From Kitasatospora herbaricolor (GTDB taxonomy: Bacteria; Actinomycetota; Actinomycetes; Streptomycetales; Streptomycetaceae): a stretch of 64,000 nt of DNA. Positions 41,322 to 50,100 of this stretch are shown here, in pieces. The translations under genes and the position numbers were made by a program. The notes beneath the pieces were generated by a model, which saw only the letters and a program-made list of their open reading frames with translations, was not told the DNA's origin and made no database searches. The number at the start of each line of letters is the position of its first letter. The first letter of the stretch is position 1. The stretch is from assembly GCF_030813695.1 (NCBI RefSeq), contig NZ_JAUSVA010000002.1:1-64000 (forward strand). Reading direction: 5' to 3'.

Positions 41322-42509
41322 GTGACGCTCCAGGACGAGAACCCGATCGACGGTCAAGCGGCCGGCGATTGCCTGCCTGATCCGCGTTCTCTGATCGAGG
41401 ACACCGACTGGTCTTCGCTGGAGCACGCTTACGGGCCGGCGCAGGACACGCCGCTGCGCCTGATCCAACTCCTGGCCGAGGAGCCGGAGGTCCAGGCCGA
41501 GGCATTGGGGCTGCTCGACATGTCGGTCCTGCACCAGGATTCCTTATACAGCGCCACGGCGCCGGCCGCGCTGTTCATCGCCACGATCCTGGACGACCAC
41601 CGCACGCTGGCCCGGCACGAGAGCTACTTTCCCTGGGACGACGACCGCTCCCGGCCGCTGCGCGCCGCCCTGCTCGAATGGCTGGGCCGGGTAGCGGACT
41701 CGGCCGCCTACGGCGAGAGGACCGGCGCGGAAGACGGCAACGACCCGGGAGCCACCGACGCCGTCAGAGCCGTTCGCGGACCGATCTGCAACGCCGTCAC
41801 CGCGCACCTGCTCGCCCCGGACCCAGCCGTCCGGGAGACTGCCCTCGGCGCTGCCACCGCACTCCTGCAGGCTCCAGACCTGGCCGGACGGATCGTCACC
41901 ACCACCCAGTTTCTCCGACGTCTACTCGCCGAGAGCACCGACGGGCGTGAACGCGCAGCCACGGTTCTGACGATCGGGGCCTGGGGCGAGGACACCAGCG
42001 AACTGCTCACTGATCCCGACCCCGCCGTCCGGGCCTGCGCGGCGCTGGCACCCGCCTGTATCGGCAACACCCAGGCAACGCAGGTGATCCTCAACGCCCT
42101 GCTCGAACCGGCCACCGTCGACTCCTGGCTCCCGGAGCCCACTGCCGCCGACCCGTGGATCGTGGACCCGTTGCCGCAGATCGAAGGCCGTCTACGGCAC
42201 GCCCTGCTGTCTGCGGCCATCGAACGCACCGACGACTTCGAAGAACTGCTCGCGGTCGCCGTAGCCTGCGTGCCCTTCTGCAGCAACCTCACCATCGGCG
42301 ACGACTGGGGCCCCCTGCTGGCTGCGGCCTTCCCGTCCGGCTACAGCCCGGGGGCCGAGCTCACACCCGCCCAGCACCGCTTTCTCAGAGTGCTCGCGGA
42401 CCGCGATGTGTGCTGGCGATATACCCACCTCATCGCGTCCTGGTTTCAGGACATCGGCCTTCCCGCAGACCGGGATGCCATCAAGGCGCTTCTGGAGCAA
42501 ACTCGTTGA
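41322..42509 (+). CDS. HEAT-repeat protein
   Basis: This 395-aa protein consists of helical repeats (TPLRLIQLLAEEPEVQAEAL, LLAPDPAVRETALGAATALL, LLTDPDPAVRACAALAPACI) with the PDPAVRE-type HEAT turn. Repeats run from about residue 30 to 270, followed by a less regular C-terminus (WRYTHLIASWFQDIGLPADR). HEAT proteins are scaffolds, and actinobacterial forms of this size are common near toxin and immunity loci. GTG 41322 (VTLQDENP) is chosen; GTG 41304 is possible. It lies in the 2.1-kb segment that splits the HNH nuclease gene. No signal peptide is seen. Confidence 0.75.
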   Translation: MTLQDENPIDGQAAGDCLPDPRSLIEDTDWSSLEHAYGPAQDTPLRLIQLLAEEPEVQAEALGLLDMSVLHQDSLYSATAPAALFIATILDDHRTLARHESYFPWDDDRSRPLRAALLEWLGRVADSAAYGERTGAEDGNDPGATDAVRAVRGPICNAVTAHLLAPDPAVRETALGAATALLQAPDLAGRIVTTTQFLRRLLAESTDGRERAATVLTIGAWGEDTSELLTDPDPAVRACAALAPACIGNTQATQVILNALLEPATVDSWLPEPTAADPWIVDPLPQIEGRLRHALLSAAIERTDDFEELLAVAVACVPFCSNLTIGDDWGPLLAAAFPSGYSPGAELTPAQHRFLRVLADRDVCWRYTHLIASWFQDIGLPADRDAIKALLEQTR

Positions 42510-42544
42510 GAGACCCTGGGCGTCACGTCGGAAGCCGCCGGGAA

Positions 42545-43255
42545 TCACTGCGGTTCGTACCGGGCCAGACGGCGTCGAAGTTCCAGGTTCTCGCCGTGGG
42601 CCGCCTCCAGGGCCTTCCGTAGCCGCGCGATCTCCTCGCGGTGGGCCCGCTGCTGCTGTGAAAGGCGTGCGCTCAGGGCTCGTACGGCCGCCGAAGTCGA
42701 CGACGGCGCTTCGGCGTCCGCCTGACGCACTCCGGGAACCCGGCCACCTTTCGCACGGTGGCGTTCGATCAGGCTGCGGATCTCGGGGTGCCTGTAGAGG
42801 AAGTCGGTGCTCACGCCTGCTACACGGGCAACGGCGGTGAAACTGACGGGCTGGCCGGCCCCGACAATTTGGGCGAGCGCGGTCCGGGCCCGCTTGTCGG
42901 CGTCCGCTGGCGCACCCGACCGGGCGGAACCGTCCGTTGACCACAGCGAGGGAAGGCACGCCTTGAGCCCGTTGCCCGCCCGGCCGTTCGCCTCCAGCAG
43001 CTCCGCCATGGCCTCGGCAGCCGTCCACCAGCCCGTGGCGACGTACGGCGCGAGCACCTCCAGCGCCTCGGCCTGCTGGCCCCGCTCGCTGAGCAACCGG
43101 GTCCACTCCCTCGCGCAGAACCACTCACCACGGCCGGCCCAGAACTCCACCTCCTCGGCAAGGCCGAACTCAAGGAGCTGGGAGACCAGGCGCGGTGAGA
43201 GACAGCCCGATTGTGTCCGGGCCCGGTAGTCAAGATCAGCTGCTTCCACGACCAA
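42545..43255 (-). CDS. Chimeric protein: TPR-like N-terminus fused to DUF6262/TnpC-like domain
   Basis: This 236-aa protein has two unlike halves. Residues 1-90 (DYRARTQSGCLSPRLVSQLL, EWTRLLSERGQQAEALEVLA, WWTAAEAMAELLEANGRAG) are the start of a long TPR-like Streptomyces family. From about residue 112, ADKRARTALAQIVGAGQPVS, FTAVARVAGVSTDFLYRHPE and AHREEIARLRKALEAAHGEN form the HTH plus coiled-coil protein (DUF6262) that accompanies Tn554-type recombinases. The start at 43255 is TTG or a GTG at 43249. I infer that a Tn554-like end inserted in the TPR gene and created the fusion. Whether the product works is unknown. Confidence 0.65.
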   Translation of the reverse strand: MVVEAADLDYRARTQSGCLSPRLVSQLLEFGLAEEVEFWAGRGEWFCAREWTRLLSERGQQAEALEVLAPYVATGWWTAAEAMAELLEANGRAGNGLKACLPSLWSTDGSARSGAPADADKRARTALAQIVGAGQPVSFTAVARVAGVSTDFLYRHPEIRSLIERHRAKGGRVPGVRQADAEAPSSTSAAVRALSARLSQQQRAHREEIARLRKALEAAHGENLELRRRLARYEPQ

Positions 43256-43328
43256 GCACCGTAGCCCACGCCCCCGACATCCCCGACAGCTCCGGACATC
43301 GCACGCATGGAATGACGCTCCCCGCCAG

Positions 43329-43602
43329 TCGGCGCGGCGGAATGGAGCGCGGCCGAGCGCCAGGCCTACGCCAACGACCTGGACGAGCCGCGCGCGCTGA
43401 TCGCCGTCACCGCCAGGTCCAACCGCCAGAAGGCCGACAAGGACCCCGCCGACTGGCTCCCCTCAGCCACGGAATACCGCTGCACCTACCGCCATCAAGA
43501 CCCGCTGGCACCTGAACGTCGACCCCCGCGAGAAGGACACCCTGCAACGCATCGCAGCCGGCTGCCCCGACGAGGAGTTGACGGACACGCTCGCACGCTG
43601 AC
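43329..43602 (+). pseudogene. Secreted HNH nuclease, C-terminal half
   Basis: The strand reads GAAEWSAAERQAYANDLDEP, then RALIAVTARSNRQKADKDPA, then WLPSATEYRCTY, exactly the continuation expected about eight residues after the DHM motif at 41197. A deletion of about 14 bp shifts frame after RCTY, and IKTRWHLNVDPREKDTLQRI, ending GCPDEELTDTLAR and TGA at 43602, completes the protein. The two halves are separated by 2131 bp containing two other genes. Confidence 0.75.
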
Positions 43603-43804
43603 CCGTCGCCTCTGGCCTGCCGGAACCGTCGCCCGGGCCCCGGAGTAGAGATCAGCAGCGTCCACGGCCACACGGAGCTCGCCCCTGACACTGCGCCGAC
43701 ACCCCGGCAGAGCCGAGAACAGCACAGTGGACTCATGCCTCCGGCCAACCGAGCAGGCGGGAATTCTGTCGACGGAGCCGACTCGTCACGACAGACTCGC
43801 GCGG

Positions 43805-45106
43805 ATGGACAGCAACACACTGATCGCCGCGCTCGCCGAAGGCGACGACGCCGAGTTCGCCCGCCTCCTGGACCGTGTCCCCGACGAGGAACTGGTAGGT
43901 CCGGAAGGCACCGCGCTGCTGGAGGCCGCTGCTCGGGCGCGTCGGGCCGAGGCGGTGTGGGAGCTGGTCAACCTGCGGGGCGTCGACGCCGCGCGACCGT
44001 GGACGGGCGGCGTCGACCCGGTGGGGTGGGCCGCCGAGCACGGCCTGGTCGACGTCCTACACAGCCTGCTCGACGGGACGGGCAAGAGCCTCGTGCTGCA
44101 CCGTCGAGCACTGCGCGTCGCCAAGGCGGCCCTCGCCGCCGACCCCTGCGGTCCGCAGGCCCACAGGGGCGTGGTCAGCATGCTGGAGTTCGACCTCGGC
44201 CTGTTCTGTGAGCCCGCCGAACTGGTCGCCCGGGCCTTGGTGCACGCCGATCCGGACCATGCGGACTGGAATGAGTCGCTGCTGGTGATCGCTCGCCGCG
44301 CCGACCGTGAACTCCTCGCTTGGGCCTGCGCCCGCGTCCTGGACGCACCGTCACTCGCCGCACGCCGCTTCGCTCTCGACGCCCTCCTCCACCTCGGAAT
44401 CGGCAGCAACTTCCTGGACGGCAGCGACGGCGAGGACGACGGCACCGAATTCGCCGACGCTGCCGTCACGTTCCTGGAGCCGCTGCTCGACACCGAGCAG
44501 GACCCGTACGCGCTGAAAACCGTGCTGCACGGCCTGGACATGCACAACTGGCACAATCACCGGGCCGCCCTGCCACACCTCGAACACCCGGACGCCACTG
44601 TGCGGAGCGCCGCCGTGATCGCTACGGCGGGCGCCCTCGCACACCCCGCCCCAGAGCTGGACCAGGACCTCGCGGCAGCGCTCCTTCGCCGCGCAGCGGA
44701 CCTGGATCCTGAGGTACGCAGAGTGACCGCAAGCGCGTTCACCGGTGCCCTCGCGCACCGCAGCGCCGCCGACGTCGACCCGCGGATCCTCGCTGCCGTG
44801 CTGCGCCTGGCAGATGACCCGGCCGCGGCGGTACGGGCCGCCGCCACCTACGCGCTGTACCGCTCCGGGCTGGACACCCCAGCCCTGCGAGCCGCACTCA
44901 CCGGCCGTCTGGACGACGCCGAGGTCGACATCGACGTGCGGATCCAGGCGGCCGGCGCACTCGCCGTACGTGGGGACCTGCGGGGCCGTGGCGTCCTTGA
45001 CGAGATCAGCCGGGGCCTCACCGGCCACCGAAGCCCGGGCCACGGCATGATGGGCGACGTCCAGCACATGCTCCGCATCTACGCCTCGAGTGATTCCGGT
45101 GAGTAA
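43805..45106 (+). CDS. Ankyrin/HEAT-repeat protein
   Basis: This 433-aa protein starts MDSNTLIAALAEGDDAEFAR with an ankyrin-like N-terminus (LLEAAARARRAEAVWELVNL, VGWAAEHGLVDVLHSLLDGT, residues 1-100). About ten helical HEAT-type repeats follow (RFALDALLHLGIGSNFLDG, HPDATVRSAAVIATAGALAH, LDPEVRRVTASAFTGALAHR, DDPAAAVRAAATYALYR). It is cytoplasmic and probably a protein-binding scaffold. ATG 43805 is chosen because the frame upstream lacks coding character. It lies just upstream of an ADP-ribosyltransferase/immunity pair on the same strand, but a 133-bp gap makes a separate unit likely. Confidence 0.75.
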   Translation: MDSNTLIAALAEGDDAEFARLLDRVPDEELVGPEGTALLEAAARARRAEAVWELVNLRGVDAARPWTGGVDPVGWAAEHGLVDVLHSLLDGTGKSLVLHRRALRVAKAALAADPCGPQAHRGVVSMLEFDLGLFCEPAELVARALVHADPDHADWNESLLVIARRADRELLAWACARVLDAPSLAARRFALDALLHLGIGSNFLDGSDGEDDGTEFADAAVTFLEPLLDTEQDPYALKTVLHGLDMHNWHNHRAALPHLEHPDATVRSAAVIATAGALAHPAPELDQDLAAALLRRAADLDPEVRRVTASAFTGALAHRSAADVDPRILAAVLRLADDPAAAVRAAATYALYRSGLDTPALRAALTGRLDDAEVDIDVRIQAAGALAVRGDLRGRGVLDEISRGLTGHRSPGHGMMGDVQHMLRIYASSDSGE

Positions 45107-45239
45107 TCCCAACATGTGCTCTGGCGGCGCTCCTTCCGGGCCCCGAGGCCCAGGCTCCGCCAGGTCGCGACGGCTTCGTCGAGCGGTCCTGGAGGTGTCC
45201 CCGACGCGCTTGTATCCGCCACCAGCTATCGGTCGTCAG

Positions 45240-45716
45240 ATGAGCCCTAAACTGCCTCCATGTCGGCCCAGTCACGTGGACGCGCCGTTCCCCGGCAGCT
45301 ACGAGGACATCAACGGCTACCTCCGCAAGGACGGGACCGGCTCCGCCGACATGGACACCCGCGTCGCGGACATCGACAAGGCTCTGGCCGGCAGCACCCT
45401 TCCCGAGGACGCCGTCATCAGCCGGGGAACCCGCGTCAAGCACTTCGACGTCGACGACCCGCTCCTGCTGGAAGGACGGACGTTCACTGAGAAGGCGTAC
45501 GTGTCCACCTCCCTCGGCGACGCCGCCATGAGCGACAAGCCCGTCATCATGCACCTGAAGGTGCCCGAGGGAACCCCGGGCATGTACCTCGGAGAAGTCT
45601 CCAACCTCCTGGGGATCGAGCGGGAGGTCCTCCTGGGACGCGGCACCCGCTGGAGGGCGGACCGGGTCATCAAGGGCCCGGACGGCAAGATCCACATCTA
45701 CGGAGAAGTCCTGTGA
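45240..45716 (+). CDS. ADP-ribosyltransferase toxin domain (orphan C-terminal module)
   Basis: This 158-aa protein has the R-S-E core of actin/arginine-type ADP-ribosyltransferases: VISRGTRVKHF supplies Arg near residue 60, EKAYVSTSLGDA supplies Ser-Thr-Ser near 89, and GIEREVLLGRGTRW supplies the ExE pair near 127. The sequence opens with FPGSYEDINGYLRK and ends KIHIYGEVL. In polymorphic toxin systems this module is the C-terminal end of a large secreted protein; here no secretion or repeat region precedes it, so it is a minimal or displaced toxin tip. Starts at ATG 45240 or GTG 45276 are possible. It overlaps the next gene by 4 bp. Confidence 0.75.
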   Translation: MSPKLPPCRPSHVDAPFPGSYEDINGYLRKDGTGSADMDTRVADIDKALAGSTLPEDAVISRGTRVKHFDVDDPLLLEGRTFTEKAYVSTSLGDAAMSDKPVIMHLKVPEGTPGMYLGEVSNLLGIEREVLLGRGTRWRADRVIKGPDGKIHIYGEVL

Positions 45717-46135
45717 CCACCCAAGAAAGCAACCCGCACATGAACCGCGACAACGAAGACGCCCCGCGACTGCACGACGACCTGCAGTTCCAGGCCACCG
45801 ACGACGGCCCGCCCCGCTACGCCTCCACCACCGACAACCCCGTCGAATACGTGGCGGTGGCCAACGCCACCAAGGGCGTGATCGGCTACATCTGGGCCAA
45901 CGACACCGACGGCGCGGCAGGCTGGATGGCCCGCCCCGCAGCAAAGCCCGACTCGGTCAACGGGGCCAGGCCCTGGCACCAGCTCCTGCGCCGCTACAAG
46001 GCCCAGAACCTCCTGCCCTCGGAGGCGATCGCCCTGCTCGCGGCCCATCCCGGCGGCGAGATCGGCCGCGTCGTCGCCGGCTCCCGAACCCGCGCCGACA
46101 GCCTTGCCGCACTCCGGGAGATCGCCGCGCACTGA
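45713..46135 (+). CDS. Probable cognate immunity protein of the ART toxin
   Basis: GTG 45713 overlaps the toxin stop (GTGA), so translation is coupled. The 140-aa product is soluble and acidic (LHDDLQFQATDDGPPRYAST, VEYVAVANATKGVIGYIWAN, WHQLLRRYKAQNLLPSEAIA). It has no signal peptide, as expected for a cytoplasmic inhibitor. The family is not recognised. The role rests on the toxin-immunity gene order, the size and the coupling, all standard in polymorphic toxin loci. Direct binding to the ART domain is inferred. Confidence 0.65.
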   Translation: MTTQESNPHMNRDNEDAPRLHDDLQFQATDDGPPRYASTTDNPVEYVAVANATKGVIGYIWANDTDGAAGWMARPAAKPDSVNGARPWHQLLRRYKAQNLLPSEAIALLAAHPGGEIGRVVAGSRTRADSLAALREIAAH

Positions 46136-46202
46136 GCTGCCACGGCGGCCCCAGGGAATCGAGGGCCGGGTGACGACCGGCAGGAACGCTTGGAGAACGT
46201 GC

Positions 46203-46630
46203 TTACAGCTCCTCAGACGATGAGCCCCGCTTGCGGTTGGCGAAGGGGAGTATTCCGTGAAGCGCGCTGACCTCCGCGATCAGCTCGGCCTCGACCCAGC
46301 CAGGGGGCGGTTCGGACACGGTGCGCCAGGCGACCAGGAGCCTGTCGGAGTCGGCGAGGTGGCGAGGTGCCAGATGTACCCGGCGCCGCTGTGACCGGCG
46401 TTGCGCCCCTGGCCCTGGCGCCGGTAGGCGTTCAGCCGTCCTCGCAGCCCTTGACGGCTGGCGGCCTTGCCGACGTGCACCACCGTGGCGCCGGGCACCC
46501 AAACGCTGTTCAGGGTGGCGATCGTCGTGGAGGGGTCCTGACCCCTGCGGCGGCCGGCAGGGCTGCGTGCGAGGAAGACCGGGTGTGACGCGGCCGGGAC
46601 CTGCGCGGTCGCCACTTTGCCGCCACCCAT
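46203..46630 (-). pseudogene. GIY-YIG-like domain protein, frameshifted
   Basis: From ATG 46630 the frame [20 protein letters not shown] leads to [20 protein letters not shown] and [20 protein letters not shown], ending [10 protein letters not shown] near 46365. The continuation [20 protein letters not shown] and [20 protein letters not shown] is in another frame and stops at 46203. The [23 protein letters not shown] and LPFANR marks define a GIY-YIG-related family in actinobacteria. One indel near 46365 would restore a 142-aa protein. It is the second such frameshifted domain in the window (see 30698). Confidence 0.65.
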
Positions 46631-47154
46631 CTCGAGCTGCGGCTACAGGCCCTTCCGCTCGCCGTCCACGGCCGGCGCCACATCCGATGCCCCGGAGATC
46701 ATCCGGTAGACCTCCTGCTGCTGCGCACCGCTTCTGACCGCCCGCCCAAGCCGAACCCTCAAGGCCGGGTGAGGAGCATCTTGACCCGACAGCCGCGGCC
46801 TTGCCGCCAGCGGACCGCGCCGCACGTGAACCCCATACCCAGCCTCGGCGGAAGGGGCGAGGACCGGGGCGCCCCCGCTCTCCGCAACCGCCTCGGTCGG
46901 GGCGAGACCGGACATCCCGTCACCCGCCACCCGTCCGCTGCTCCGGGCCGCCGGCTGAGCGGCGGCCCGGAGCAGCGGACGCGCGGGCATCTTCGACGCA
47001 GCGCTGCCCCTCCATGACCGTCGCCCGGCACGCCGTCGAGCCGCCGAGGATGGAAGGGCTCAGAGGCGCACATGTTACGAATCGGACAATCCCTTGGCAC
47101 GGCATGGAGCAGCGCCACGACAATGGCGGTTCGGAACACGTCGGCGGAGGTAGC
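46631..47154. other. Upstream region of the helicase triad
   Basis: No separate gene is supported. The helicase frame is open through much of this tract, but codons upstream of 47155 are Arg/Pro-rich without domain character. A perfect-looking local dyad GGGCCGCCGGCTGAGCGGCGG sits near 46945. AT-richer sequence at 47068-47090 (ATGTTACGAATCGGACAATC) is the best promoter candidate. GGCGGAGG at 47143-47150 is the ribosome site of the first triad gene. Confidence 0.45.
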
Positions 47155-50100
47155 GTGCAACAAGGGCAACATCCGCCGGTCCAGGCCTCCCTGCCTTCCT
47201 CCGTAACGCGGCTTGTCGACCTGGTGGCACAGGCGACTGACGGGATCACAGTCCCTGATCTCACCGCGGCAGTCCGCGCCAAGTACCCGGGATTCCCTTC
47301 GGCACGGGTCTCCGACCTGAAGCGAGCCATCGCCGGCGGCGCGCTGATCGAGGAGACCGGTCGGGTTCGTGTTCCGCGGCCCGTGCCGACCCCGGCCGCC
47401 CAGCCCCGGACCGTCGAACCGGCCCTGGGCAGCTCAGGGTTTCGAGTCGTGGCCTTCGACCTGGAGAGCATCTCGCGGAGCATCGCCGTTGCGCCGTGGA
47501 CGGACCGGCGGATCTTCCAGATCGGCGCCGTGCGGATGGGCACCGACGAGACCTGGAGCACGGAGCAGCCCCGGTTCGAACGGTGGGTCGCACTTCCCGA
47601 GGGGGAATGGGAGCTCTCCGACCCGGTGCGGCGCAAACGGCACGCTGCCGAGGCTGTCGGTCTGCGCGAGGCCATCGAGGGCTTACGGGCGTTCTGCGGC
47701 AACGCGGACCTGATCATCGCCCACAACGGCAACGCCGCCGACTTCCCGCTGTTGGACGAGGAGTGCCGACGGGCCGGCATCCCTGTTCTGGACACTCACC
47801 GGGCCGACTCGCTCTATCTCGCCCATGCTCTCCTGCCGGTCTCCGGCAGTCACCGGCTGGCGTCCATCGCGGAGGAGTTCGGGGCTGATCAGGCGGGGCT
47901 GACCGCTCATGACGCGGTGGACGATGCCGTGCTGCTGTCCCGGATCCTGCGCCAGGCCAGCTCCGCCTATGCGCTCTGGCCGGCGGAGCAGCGGGACCTC
48001 GTGTTCGCGGTCTGCCCGGACTCCCGCTCGTGGCTCCTGTTGCGTCACCTCGCCGGTCTGTCGGTCACCGCCCCGATGTCCTGGACGACGACCGCCGTTT
48101 CGGCCGCGGTCGACCGGACTCTGACGGGACATGCTCCGCGTCGGGATGCCGGTGCGGCTTCGGGAAGGGCCGCCCTGACGGTCGGTGTTTCGCTCCGAGG
48201 CGCTGACGGGCGAGTCGATCCGACGTCACTGGCCTCCACGATCCGTGCGAAAGCTCAGAGGCGTGAGGCGCAGGAGGAGATGGCCGCTGCCCTGCACGCC
48301 TGGACCGACGCTGCGGTGCCCGCCCTGGTGGAGGCCCCGACAGGCACGGGAAAGAGCCTGGCGGTGCTGGCGTGCGCGCTCGATTGGCTGGCGGGCGCGC
48401 CTGACCGGGTCGCGGTGATCGCCACCAACACCAAGCAGCTGCAGAACCAGCTCGCCCGTGACGTGGATGCCCTGGAGAAGTCGAGCCCGGGTCTGCTGGC
48501 GGCGTCCGATCTGGTCAAGGGCAGCACCAACCGGCTGTCCTTACGCAGCCTCATCTCAGCGTTGACGCAGGCCACTGATGTCGGCCGCGACACGCATGGC
48601 GGTCGGCGTTTCCTCGAGCAGCCCGAGTACCGCGAACTACTGGTCTACCTGTGGTTGCGCCTCTCCGCCGCCATCCGTCCGCCGCTGAGTTGGACGGCCC
48701 GCTCCGTGGATCCGGTGGACGTACCCCCGCACTTCGTGGAGAGCATCGGGCCGAGGCTGGGCGAGTGGCTGCTCTCGCTGTCCCAGGGAGTCGGCGGGGA
48801 GTACCTCCCGTCCAGTGGGAGCTTCCTGGCCAGGCATACCGACACTGTGCGCGAGGCGCTCTCCTCTCACCGGTTGCTGCTGGCCAACCATGCCCTCGTC
48901 CTCTCGCACCTCGACGACCTGCGTGCCATGCCCGGGGAAGTCCTCCTCGTGATGGACGAGGCGCATCAGGTCGAGGACGCGGCGACCTCGGCGCTCACCG
49001 TCTCATTTGACTACGCAGTCGTCGAGGACATGGTGGCCGAGTGCACCGCGTGGGCTCGTACGGCACGTTCCGGCCCCTCCGGGCGGAACGTCCAGGCGGT
49101 ACTCGACGAGATGGAGAGCATGCTGGACCACGAGCAGCTTCCCCGTGCCGTGGCGGAGGCGTTCGACGGGTCGGCCGTCGGCGGAGCCCTCGTGGGCTCT
49201 CGTACGACCACGCTGGCCGGCCCTTTCAGCGGCAGCTCGGGGGTTCGGGCCGCGCGCGCGGTTCAGCGTCACCTACGCACGATCGCCGCCCTCACCGGCA
49301 GGCTCACCGCGGCTTTGGCCGCCCACGCGGCGCAGAACGTCCCGCCGCTCGACTTCTTCGAGTCCGAACGCCTCGCCGCGATGTACGCCCGGGCGGGCGA
49401 TCTCAAGGCGGCCGCGGACACGGTGACCTCCGACATCGATGCGGTACTCGGCCCGTCGACGTCCACCGCACAGCCTCGTTCGCGCGCGTCCGACGGTGTC
49501 GTCCCTCCGTCCGCCTCCTCGGCGGCTCATTCCGCTCAGGACGAGGCGGCCGAGGATCACGAGGACGTGCCGCAAACCGCGGAGCAGGAAGCCCTGCCCG
49601 GACTGCCTCCGATGCCGAACCGGCTGGTGTACGCCGAGGAGAGCGAGATCCCTCGCGCCGGGCTGCGGAACTACCGGTTCCGGCTCTCATCGAGCCCGAT
49701 CGAGCTGCCGGCCGATCCCGATTGGCAGCGATTCCTGTCAGCCTTCCCACGCACGTACTACGTTTCGGCGACCCTGCGGGTGGCGGGCAGCTGGGACTTC
49801 GTCCGCGGGCGTCTCGGCCTGCCTGCCAGCATGGCCGCCCTGCACTTGCGGTCGCCATTCCCCCTGGGTCGGCAGACCGAGGTGGTGTGCCTCGCAGACT
49901 TCCCGTCCTGGGCGGAGCAGCAGGACGGGGCGATGCGCACGGTCGCCCACCAACTGGCCGGATATGCGGCGGAAATGGTGCGGCCGGCCGCATCGGAGGA
50001 GGGTGACGGCCTGCTGGGACGGGGTGGCTGGGACGGTGGCGCTCTGGTCCTGACCACGGCGCGCGCCACCGCCGCGGGAATCAGCGACCGGCTCGCCACC

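Noticed and set aside
46801..47154. N-terminal extension of the helicase frame by 118 codons
   Set aside because: The codons are Arg/Pro-rich without domain character, and a strong GGCGGAGG site stands just before GTG 47155.
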